A stretch of 21,913 nucleotides of DNA. It comes from Alphaproteobacteria bacterium (lineage in GTDB: Bacteria > Pseudomonadota > Alphaproteobacteria > CAAHEQ01 > UBA3637). This document shows, piece after piece, positions 1-6,747 of the stretch. The translations under genes and the position numbers were made by a program. Numbering within the stretch: position 1 is the stretch's first letter; each line of letters opens with the position of its first letter. Under the pieces are notes generated by a model. It made no database searches. It saw only the letters and a program-made list of their open reading frames with translations, and was not told where the DNA came from. The DNA lies in assembly GCA_017555325.1 (NCBI GenBank), contig JAFZGR010000094.1, forward strand, positions 1-21,913. The letters are read 5' to 3'.

Positions 1-20
1 GATTTTTTTGAGAGTATTTT

Positions 21-365
21 TTATTGCATACTGTCTTGGTAAAACTCTTCTGTACCACTCCAAGTTGCATCTTCTGTGGAAGCATCTTTTGTGACGTAGT
101 TAACAACAGCACCGGCTAAAGCAACAATAGCCAACCCACAAGCTAATGCGGCTAACCATGGCCATTTGATTTTTCCAAAAATAGCTGCCCAACCTAAACC
201 GATTAAGCCGAAACCACCAACAATAAAGATGATGTTACGAACATTGGTAAACACTCCCACTAAACGACCTGTGATTTGACTAAAGACATCTGCCCACACG
301 TCTGTCGCTGTAAATGCCACGGCAATTACAAGCATGTAAACAAAAAATCTAATGTATTTATTCAT
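21..365 (-). CDS. VirB2/TrbC-like small pilin protein
   Basis: A 114-residue protein with a cleavable signal peptide (about 1-25, cleavage likely after VWA) and two hydrophobic helices (about 43-62 and 69-90) separated by a short basic turn, GKIKWPW. This size and layout are those of the TrbC/VirB2 family, the pilin subunit of type IV secretion and conjugation systems. In that family the processed subunit sits in the inner membrane with both helices and is polymerised into a pilus. The start is supported by an AAAGGAG site just upstream. The gene is divergent from the type IVb pilus operon across 213 bases. No other VirB/Tra gene is visible, so its partner machine is either outside the window or is the neighbouring pilus system. 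The acidic tail after about residue 92 is not typical of VirB2. Family assignment rests on topology and general similarity only. Confidence 0.65.
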   Translation of the reverse strand: MNKYIRFFVYMLVIAVAFTATDVWADVFSQITGRLVGVFTNVRNIIFIVGGFGLIGLGWAAIFGKIKWPWLAALACGLAIVALAGAVVNYVTKDASTEDATWSGTEEFYQDSMQ

Positions 366-379
366 GAGAATACTCCTTT

Positions 380-391
380 AATATGCATATT
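380..391. promoter_or_regulatory. Perfect palindrome over the -10 region (possible operator)
   Basis: AATATGCATATT is a perfect 12-base palindrome between the candidate -10 and the ribosome site of the VirB2-like gene. The same half-sites recur at 483-497 with a 3-base spacer. The sequence is AT-rich, so chance is possible. Confidence 0.35.
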
Positions 392-415
392 ATAAGACTT
401 CTTACGTCTCCTCAA
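389..415 (-). promoter_or_regulatory. Candidate promoter of the VirB2-like gene
   Basis: On the minus strand a perfect TATAAT (389-394) lies about 24 bases before the start codon. A TTGAGG at 410-415 gives a short 15-base spacer. The -10 is convincing, the -35 is weak. The 12-base palindrome at 380-391 overlaps its downstream edge. Confidence 0.35.
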
Positions 416-458
416 TAGTATAAAACAAAATTTTTCATTTGTCTAGCAATTTTTTTGC

Positions 459-487
459 TTGCAACTTCTTGCTCAAAGTTGTAATAT
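459..487 (+). promoter_or_regulatory. Candidate promoter of the type IVb pilus operon
   Basis: TTGCAA (459-464), a 17-base spacer and TAATAT (482-487) form a plausible sigma70-type promoter about 90 bases before the first operon gene. Each hexamer matches consensus at 4 of 6 positions. Its -10 overlaps the dyad at 483-497. It cannot be used together with the small ORF that starts at 486, unless that ORF is read from an upstream start. Confidence 0.35.
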
Positions 488-497
488 GAAGCATATT
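483..497. promoter_or_regulatory. Dyad AATATG-AAG-CATATT (possible operator)
   Basis: A perfect 6-base inverted repeat with a 3-base spacer overlaps the candidate -10 of the pilus operon. Its half-sites are the same as in the palindrome at 380-391, which covers the divergent promoter. This suggests, but does not show, a shared regulator. Confidence 0.35.
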
Positions 498-569
498 CTG
501 TTAGGTGTATCGCTTATTTTGAGCTTTTTGCCTGATGGTGGATGTAAAAAAGATTATAAAATTCAATAG
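486..569 (+). CDS. Possible 27-residue hydrophobic peptide, doubtful
   Basis: An ATG-to-TAG reading frame of 27 codons ends 9 bases before the next gene. The product starts MKHILLGVSLILSFL, has a basic start and hydrophobic core like a signal peptide, and then GGC-KK, which resembles a lipoprotein processing site although the residue before GGC is Asp. No Shine-Dalgarno sequence precedes it, and its start overlaps a candidate -10 element. It may be a leader peptide, a tiny lipoprotein or chance. Confidence 0.2.
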   Translation: MKHILLGVSLILSFLPDGGCKKDYKIQ

Positions 570-578
570 GATGGAAGA

Positions 579-1670
579 ATGTTTCTGCAAAAAACACTTT
601 TAACGACAACATTAGGCTTTCTTGTGGGCTTTTCGGTAATTTCTGATTCTGTTTCGGCAAATGCAGTTGGAGAAACGGGAAAAAACGTAAAAAAAATGAC
701 GGTTGCTGATGTTTCTGCAGAAGAAATTTTAAAAATTGGCGGCGATACAAAAAAAGAAATGACAGATCTTCAGGTGCAAGAGGAAAAAATGCCGACAATT
801 ACAGCTGAAGGCGATTTTGTTGTGCCTACTTATTTGTTGCAAGCACCGCCATCTGCTTCCGAAGTGGTTGTGCCAGATACCTCTAAAAATAATTCTTTGA
901 AAATTCAAACGGAACATATTCAAACAAATACGAAAACTATACGCAATTTGCCGGTTGTTAAAATTACACAAACGGAATTAACACCAGTTGCCGAGCAAAT
1001 GGCTGTTGAACGATTTTTAACGGGTAAAACAACAAAAACGACCCAAATGTATAAAGAGGCTCTTGCTCGCCAAAATAAAAACAAGGTGAAAGATAAAAAC
1101 AAGGTGACGGATCTTGATGTTGAAGATGTTGTGGAGCAAGATGGTGCTGTGCAGAATAAAACACAAAAGAAAAAGTTGTTGTTGCCGTTGCAACCTGTTC
1201 GCGAGGTGGTTGAAGCGGAAGATGATTTATCGGATGTGAAGCCTATGTACAAAGTTATATCTTCTACAATGGCAGATAAGGTGTTGTCAGAGGCTCAAGA
1301 GCAATCGGAAGAAGGTTTGTTGATGCCGCATGATATTAAAGTTGGTTTTTATCCTAATTCAACGGAGTTTTCGGGGCAAACCATAAAATGGATTAAAGCA
1401 TTTTCCTTAAGGGCATTAAATGATCCTCGGTATATTATCAATGTGCGTTTGAGTCGAGAAAGTCCGACTATTCAGCAAAAGCGTTTGTTTGTTATTCAGC
1501 GATTGTTAAGAAATAGTGGGTTGTCTACGCATCAAATTGCAGTTGATTATGTGGATAGACCGACAGATAGTTTAGTTTTGCGTATGGTTGAGAAACAAGA
1601 AGATGTTGAATTGCGTCAGGTTCAGATGAAAAATGGCAAAGTTAAAGAAAATAAAACGATTAATTGGTAA
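579..1670 (+). CDS. Exported protein with OmpA-like C-terminal region, first gene of the pilus operon
   Basis: A 363-residue protein with an N-terminal signal peptide (about 1-27, ending SVSA). A long polar, charged, probably disordered stretch (about 30-230) follows. The C-terminal block (about 240-345) has the pattern of an OmpA-like peptidoglycan-binding domain: a strand with FYPNSTEFSGQ, a helix, the strand YIINVRL, then KRLFVIQRLLRNSGL resembling the S-x-x-R-A-x-A-V-x-x-x-L-x-x-x-G-I helix. The canonical Asp and Arg that bind peptidoglycan are not clearly kept, so the fold is inferred and binding is uncertain. A GGATGG site supports the start. It is 39 bases ahead of the PilL-like gene and probably co-transcribed, which suggests a role anchoring the secretin complex in the periplasm. 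I do not recognise a named family for the whole protein. Confidence 0.6.
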   Translation: MFLQKTLLTTTLGFLVGFSVISDSVSANAVGETGKNVKKMTVADVSAEEILKIGGDTKKEMTDLQVQEEKMPTITAEGDFVVPTYLLQAPPSASEVVVPDTSKNNSLKIQTEHIQTNTKTIRNLPVVKITQTELTPVAEQMAVERFLTGKTTKTTQMYKEALARQNKNKVKDKNKVTDLDVEDVVEQDGAVQNKTQKKKLLLPLQPVREVVEAEDDLSDVKPMYKVISSTMADKVLSEAQEQSEEGLLMPHDIKVGFYPNSTEFSGQTIKWIKAFSLRALNDPRYIINVRLSRESPTIQQKRLFVIQRLLRNSGLSTHQIAVDYVDRPTDSLVLRMVEKQEDVELRQVQMKNGKVKENKTINW

Positions 1671-1709
1671 AATGTTTCCGTTTGGGAAGAGAACAACAAA
1701 GGAGTCAGA

Positions 1710-2726
1710 ATGAAGCAACAGTTATTAAAAAATACAATTATCGCCGGTGTTATGACGTGTGCATTTGGTGTGGTAAGTGCCTGTGTTCCTTGGGAAAATA
1801 CGGAAGAAGCAGTCTTGGTGTCGGAACAATCAACGGCAAAAGCAACACAAGCGGTTTGTACGGCAGAAAACCAGGGGAATTGTATTGTGACGTATGAAGA
1901 ACCAGACTTGAATTTGGCTCAGGCTTACTCAGGTTATGCGGTAAGTACAAATGCTTCTTATCAAGCAGGAGCGGTTCCCATGGCTTTGTCTGCCCCGGCT
2001 TCCCAAAATGGTATGTCTGTTAAAGAGCGGATGCGTCAAAAAGAATTGGCGCAACAACGGGCAGATTTAGCGCTGCAACCGGTTCAAAGTGGAGATATTA
2101 TTTGTGCTGGAGCAGATTGTGCGAATGCTTTATTTAAAACGGAAATAGAAAAAACAATTCATACAAAAATGATTGAAGAGGGGCAAAGTAATTCTGTTTA
2201 TGTTGCGGCACAAACTGGTTCGGTTGCTCAAAAAGTGCCGGCACATCAAAATAATGTTTCTGCTGTAATAGCGGAGGGAACAACAATGGCTCCGGCTGTT
2301 AATGTTGCTCAATCAGGAAATATTCAGACAAATGTTTTATCTGATGAAAAAGCAGTCTCGACAGTTACAGCGGGTACAGTTGAAAATAAGGAAGATGCCG
2401 TTTCGGAAAAAACAGAAACTAAAATGACATCTTTAAAAGCAAAAATTGCATTTGGAGAAGAAGTGCATGATTGGGAAGCCCCAGCAGGGGAAACATTACG
2501 AACACTGCTTATGCAGTGGGGTGAAGCTTCCGGTTGGACGGTTGTTTGGAAAATGGATCGGGATTATAATTTAGAAGCGGGTGTTGTTTTCCGTGGTAAA
2601 TTTACAGAAGTTGCAGCTGCTTTTATTCGTTCGTTTGCTCGGGCAACACCGGCACCGATTGGTACGTTCTATAAAGGGAACAGAGTTTTGGTAATTAACA
2701 CGCAGGAGAATGATAATGCTGACTAA
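1710..2726 (+). CDS. pilL: TcpQ-domain lipoprotein, PilL-like
   Basis: A 338-residue protein starting just after an AAAGGAG site. It has a lipoprotein signal with a lipobox VSA-C at Cys25. The middle (about 30-245) is low-complexity, rich in Ala, Gln and Val. The C-terminal part (about 253-330) carries the TcpQ/PilL domain pattern W-x-x-x-x-GETLRTLLMQWGEASGW-x-V-x-W, then a strand-rich end with F-R-G-K-F. In toxin-coregulated and R64 thin pili this domain belongs to an accessory protein of the outer-membrane secretin. It overlaps the secretin gene by 11 bases, which fits translational coupling and a shared complex. The domain call is fairly secure. The name pilL is by analogy, because R64 PilL has other N-terminal parts. 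Confidence 0.72.
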   Translation: MKQQLLKNTIIAGVMTCAFGVVSACVPWENTEEAVLVSEQSTAKATQAVCTAENQGNCIVTYEEPDLNLAQAYSGYAVSTNASYQAGAVPMALSAPASQNGMSVKERMRQKELAQQRADLALQPVQSGDIICAGADCANALFKTEIEKTIHTKMIEEGQSNSVYVAAQTGSVAQKVPAHQNNVSAVIAEGTTMAPAVNVAQSGNIQTNVLSDEKAVSTVTAGTVENKEDAVSEKTETKMTSLKAKIAFGEEVHDWEAPAGETLRTLLMQWGEASGWTVVWKMDRDYNLEAGVVFRGKFTEVAAAFIRSFARATPAPIGTFYKGNRVLVINTQENDNAD

Positions 2727-4365
2727 ATCAATTAAATTAAGTCTTACGGGGATTTTAATGGCGGCAACTTTTATGTTGAATGCTTGTAATGAATACGTTG
2801 CCAGAACAAATGAAAAAATCGAAACAACATTGGAACGAGTGGAAGAGCATTTGCAACAAGCTCAAATTCCTGATTTGCCGGCTCCAGTAGATACGGTTCG
2901 TACTAAAAATGATATTTGGTTAGGAACAGAAAGTGTAAAAATTTCCGAAGGGGATGCTTTGCCGGCTATGTTTGAAGATAGTGACTCTATTACATTATCT
3001 ATTGCCGAAGAAACAACTTTGCCAACATTGGCTCAAGAAATTACGGATATGACAGGTATTACGGTTAGATTGGATAATTTAAAAGCAGAAGATGCTATTC
3101 CGACCGAAACGGTTCCGTTTAATTATACGGGTAAATTGAGTGGTTTGTTGAATTATGCATCTAATCGGTATGGTGTATGGTGGAGATATAAATCCGGAAT
3201 TATTACATTTTACACAAAAGAAACACGTGTATTCAATATTTATGCTTTACCGACAGAAACATCAATCAGTGCTTCATTAAGTGGGGCAACAATGGGAGAA
3301 GGGGGCGGAAGTTCCAGTTCATCATTGTCATCATCTGCAAATTTGGCTCTTTGGGATAATATTGAGCAAGGATTGGAGCAGGTTGTTGGAGAAAATGGTA
3401 AGTTATCATTTAGCCGTGTTGCTGGTACAGTAACAGTGACGGGTAGTCCGTTTGTTATTCGTGAAGCAGCAGATTGGATTGCAAAGTTTAATGAAAAATT
3501 GTCTCGTCAAGTTGCAATTTCTGTAAAAGTATTGTCTGTTTCTGTTTCAAATGCAGATAATTATGGTTTGGATTTAACGGGTATTTTTGCAAACAAAACA
3601 ATACAGGCAAATTATACAAGTCCATTTACAGTTGGGGCAACCGGAGCTGCAGGAGCTGCTGCTGGTATGCTTTCTATGACATTATTAAAACCGAGTTCTA
3701 AATGGAAAGATTCAAATGCTGTTATTCAAGCTTTCTCCTCACAAGGAAAAACGTCTTTGGTAACATCTGCAAGTGTGACCACATTAAACAATAAAGTTGC
3801 ACCAATTCAAATTACAACACAACAGAACTACGTGAAAGAAACAAATGTATCTACATCAGGTACAGGTTCGGATAGAAGTGTTGATACTGATATGGAAACA
3901 GATACATTGAATTATGGGTTTATGTTGGAGGTTTTGCCAAGAATTTTAGATCATGGCCGATTAATCGTGTTGTTCTCTATGAATTTAACGGATTTGCTTT
4001 CATTGGAAACTTTCTCATCTGACGGTTCAAGTTCTGAAGGTGGTGAAGAATCATCTGATTCAAGTGACAGTTCTGATACTGAAGGTGAAAGTGGTGATAA
4101 AGAAACAACAGTTGTTCAATTGCCAAAAATGCAAACGCGGGGTTTTGTGCAGGAAATTGCAATGCGCTCTGGTTCTACATTGGTTTTAACCGGATTTGAA
4201 CAAGTTAAAAATAATATAACAACTGGTGGTATTGGCAAAGCTAAAATGGGTTTGCTTGGTGGTCAGGCATACAGTGACAATACCCGTGATGTAATGGTGA
4301 TTTTATTAACGCCAGAAGTTTTAGAATCTCCGTTGTCACCAGAATCACGTATGAGAGATTTTTAA
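2716..4365 (+). CDS. pilN: PilN-type outer-membrane secretin lipoprotein
   Basis: A 549-residue secretin of the R64 PilN / TcpC / BfpB class, the outer-membrane gate through which a type IVb pilus emerges. It has a lipoprotein signal with lipobox LNA-C at Cys24, an N-terminal secretin/TonB-like and N-domain region (about 70-280), and a C-terminal secretin core (about 300-545). The core includes VLPRILDHGRLIVLFSMNL and the closing strands SGSTLVLTGFEQ and VMVILLTPEVL. The start at 2716 is preferred over the in-frame ATG at 2710 because the AGGAG at 2704-2708 lies 7 bases before 2716 but only 1 base before 2710. An odd feature is a Ser/Glu/Asp-rich insertion at about residues 433-463 inside the core, plus a Gly/Ser-rich segment at about 193-210. 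It overlaps the preceding lipoprotein gene and is followed 12 bases later by pilO. Confidence 0.88.
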   Translation: MLTKSIKLSLTGILMAATFMLNACNEYVARTNEKIETTLERVEEHLQQAQIPDLPAPVDTVRTKNDIWLGTESVKISEGDALPAMFEDSDSITLSIAEETTLPTLAQEITDMTGITVRLDNLKAEDAIPTETVPFNYTGKLSGLLNYASNRYGVWWRYKSGIITFYTKETRVFNIYALPTETSISASLSGATMGEGGGSSSSSLSSSANLALWDNIEQGLEQVVGENGKLSFSRVAGTVTVTGSPFVIREAADWIAKFNEKLSRQVAISVKVLSVSVSNADNYGLDLTGIFANKTIQANYTSPFTVGATGAAGAAAGMLSMTLLKPSSKWKDSNAVIQAFSSQGKTSLVTSASVTTLNNKVAPIQITTQQNYVKETNVSTSGTGSDRSVDTDMETDTLNYGFMLEVLPRILDHGRLIVLFSMNLTDLLSLETFSSDGSSSEGGEESSDSSDSSDTEGESGDKETTVVQLPKMQTRGFVQEIAMRSGSTLVLTGFEQVKNNITTGGIGKAKMGLLGGQAYSDNTRDVMVILLTPEVLESPLSPESRMRDF

Positions 4366-4377
4366 GGAGTTCTTCAT

Positions 4378-5703
4378 ATGGTAGAAGGGGTAGAAAATCA
4401 AGTGAATACGGTGGGAGGATATGATCTAAATCAAAATGGATCTATTACCATAAATCGACGAGAATATGCAGTTGGATTGTTATGGCAACCTTTGCAAAAC
4501 TCTGATGAACCGTTTTCAGAAATTCGTGAAGCCATAGACAGTGATCCTGAAGCAGATTTGTATTGCTTGCGTTCAACGTCAACACCACAATATGGTATTG
4601 GTAAAAAAAGTATGAAACATCGGGCAGGGGAGCCATCCGCTGCTGCTGCTGTTGCTTCTGCATTGAGTGAGTATACATCTGTTGCAGCTGTTTTTCCTGT
4701 GCCGGAAGGTTGGTGGCTTGTTGCTATTCGAAATGATTTAATCTTATCGGAAGAAGATGTTTTATATACATCCGAGCAAGAAGCTCAAAATAAGTATTAT
4801 TCATTAATGTCTTTGCCGGATTGGGATTTAAAAATTGCTCCGGAGAGTTGGGCAATTGATAAGTCACGCCAAATTTCTTTAGAAACATTATTGAAAAAAT
4901 CTGGAGCCAAAGTTGTTTTAGAAGAATTAGGAGCTGTTAAGAAAACACAAATTTTAACATTTATTGCGTTGGGATTTGTTGGTCTTATCTTCTTTTTACT
5001 CTATTTAGTTTCTTCTTTATGGAAGTCGGCATTTACGGAAGAAAAAATCGAAGCTGTTGCTATTCCGGAGGTTATTCAGCCTGTTGAACCTGTTCCTGAA
5101 AAGCCAAAACCATGGGAAAAAGTTCCTAAAATGGATGTGTTTTTGCACAAATGTTGGAACAATGCTTATCAATTGACAAGTTTAACTATTCCTGGTTGGC
5201 AAATTGGACAGATTAATTGTAATTTGCAGGGTTTAACGACTGGTTGGTCTAAATCATGGAATAGTGCTGGACGGATTGCTTGGTTAAAAGCAGCTTTGAA
5301 TGAGTATAAAATGTCTCGAGTAAATGTTCAATTAAATCAAGATGGAACATCGGCAACTGGACAGTTGTCGTTTACAGACATCCCGATGGTTGCCTCTGTT
5401 CCGACAATTGAAGAGAGTCAATTGTGGGATGAATTAACGGATATTCGTCAAGCAACTAATATTCAGTTGAATTTTTCCAGACAAACAGTTATGGATCCGC
5501 CGAATAATCCGGATGGAACACGTCCAGCCAATCAACAGGAATATGTATTTTTTCAGTTTTCAATTTCGTCACCGTATTCACCATTTGAATGGTTGGCGTT
5601 CTTTGAAAAGTTTCCAGGTTTGGAATTAACATCAATCAACTTTAATCCGGGGTTGGATGCTCAGGATAAATGGAAATATGAGGGGAGAATTTATGCAAAA
5701 TAA
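4378..5703 (+). CDS. pilO: PilO-type pilus assembly protein
   Basis: A 441-residue bitopic membrane protein. A cytoplasmic N-terminal half (1-190) is followed by one strong transmembrane helix (about 192-213) and a periplasmic domain (about 240-441). This layout and the position between secretin and pilP match the PilO family of type IVb (R64-type) pilus operons (pilin accessory protein PilO). These proteins form the inner-membrane alignment complex that links the ATPase and platform to the secretin. A GGAG site directly after the pilN stop supports the start. The N-terminal half has the AVGLLWQPL and WWLVAIRND segments and an Ala-rich stretch at about 88-96. Sequence identity within this family is normally low, so the call rests on topology and gene order as much as on motifs. 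Confidence 0.75.
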   Translation: MVEGVENQVNTVGGYDLNQNGSITINRREYAVGLLWQPLQNSDEPFSEIREAIDSDPEADLYCLRSTSTPQYGIGKKSMKHRAGEPSAAAAVASALSEYTSVAAVFPVPEGWWLVAIRNDLILSEEDVLYTSEQEAQNKYYSLMSLPDWDLKIAPESWAIDKSRQISLETLLKKSGAKVVLEELGAVKKTQILTFIALGFVGLIFFLLYLVSSLWKSAFTEEKIEAVAIPEVIQPVEPVPEKPKPWEKVPKMDVFLHKCWNNAYQLTSLTIPGWQIGQINCNLQGLTTGWSKSWNSAGRIAWLKAALNEYKMSRVNVQLNQDGTSATGQLSFTDIPMVASVPTIEESQLWDELTDIRQATNIQLNFSRQTVMDPPNNPDGTRPANQQEYVFFQFSISSPYSPFEWLAFFEKFPGLELTSINFNPGLDAQDKWKYEGRIYAK

Positions 5704-6715
5704 TTCATTATCTTTATTAGCGACACTTTGTTTGTCAACCGCTTTTTTTGTTTCTCCGGCTTATGCACAAACTGCTCCGCAACCTCTGGCTGGGGCAACT
5801 GCTGGTTCGGAATTGATTCCAGCAGACACATCAGCGGATACCGGATTGCCAAATGTTATGAATGCCGAAAAAACACAAGAAAAACAACTTTTGGAAGCAG
5901 AATTAAGTAATACAGCTGTTAGTTCATCGGAAATTTTGGATTTTCCGGCACGGACATCATTAGGTGAATTGGAAATGGCAACTTTGCCGGGAATTAAGGA
6001 ATCCTTGATTACAGGACCAGCCCCCATGGCTCCATCCGTATCTACCAAGGATTTGCCAAGTGAACAATTGTTGGGGCGTATTACATCCGAAGTTTTTCAG
6101 GAAATGGCTGATTTAGAACGCGGAAATGTTTTTTTAAAGCTCCAAATGCAAAAAGAGCAATTAAAAAATGATTTAGAGAAATTAAAAGCGACTTATCGTC
6201 AAACACGTTTGGAAGAAATTGCTAAACGGGAAGATGTTGTTCGTTCTCGAATTAATTGGTGGCAAGAACAGGAAAATGTTCGGTTGGAAATGGAAAAGAA
6301 AAAAGCCGAAACAGATGCAATTGAACAACAGATTGCAGAAGCGGAGGAATTGCGGAATAAGTTGAGAGAAGAAGCAATGGCCGAAAAAGAAGCGGCACAA
6401 AAAGCAGATGCCGATTCGAAAGAAAAGGGGAGTTTAATAGAAACAGAGCCCAAAGAAGAAACAAAAGCCGCTAAACGAGCTGTTGAGTTGTATACATTAA
6501 TTGGTGTGCGAGGTGTTAAGACAAAATTAACGGCACGGTTAAAAAATTTAATAGATGGCAGTATTCTTTCGGTAAAAGTAGATGAAGCATTACCATCGGG
6601 ACATAAAGTTTCTGCGATAGAACGTGAATCTATTACACTAATCAATGGCACGAAAGAAGAAGTCTTGCTTTTGAATAATAAGGGTGGTATTGCATCAACC
6701 AATGCCGAAGACTAG
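5693..6715 (+). CDS. pilP: PilP-type periplasmic pilus assembly protein with coiled coil
   Basis: From the ATG at 5693, preceded by GGGGAG, the product has 340 residues. An in-frame ATG at 5657 gives a longer form but would put 12 non-signal residues before the export signal. A signal peptide (about 1-25, ending AYA) leads into a polar linker. A long charged coiled coil (about 140-245, rich in Glu, Lys, Ala) follows, and then a compact C-terminal domain (about 262-335) with YTLIGVRGVKTKLTARL and DEALPSGHKVSAIERESITL. That last block matches the small OB-like domain of type IVb PilP proteins, where G-x-x-G and V-x-x-I are typical. R64 PilP is much shorter, so most of the coiled coil is extra. 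The gene overlaps pilO by 11 bases, implying coupled translation. PilP is expected to work with PilO and the secretin in the periplasm. Confidence 0.7.
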   Translation: MQNNSLSLLATLCLSTAFFVSPAYAQTAPQPLAGATAGSELIPADTSADTGLPNVMNAEKTQEKQLLEAELSNTAVSSSEILDFPARTSLGELEMATLPGIKESLITGPAPMAPSVSTKDLPSEQLLGRITSEVFQEMADLERGNVFLKLQMQKEQLKNDLEKLKATYRQTRLEEIAKREDVVRSRINWWQEQENVRLEMEKKKAETDAIEQQIAEAEELRNKLREEAMAEKEAAQKADADSKEKGSLIETEPKEETKAAKRAVELYTLIGVRGVKTKLTARLKNLIDGSILSVKVDEALPSGHKVSAIERESITLINGTKEEVLLLNNKGGIASTNAED

Positions 6716-6747
6716 ATGAAGTAAAGAAAATGAGGGGGGGCAGTCAA

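Noticed and set aside
1664..1897. 77-codon plus-strand ORF overlapping the start of the TcpQ-domain gene
   Set aside because: It is an out-of-frame shadow. The TcpQ-domain gene has the ribosome site, lipobox and domain.
6199..6702. 167-codon minus-strand ORF opposite pilP
   Set aside because: It is antisense of the coiled-coil part of PilP. Its Ser/Phe-rich content mirrors Glu/Lys codons on the other strand.
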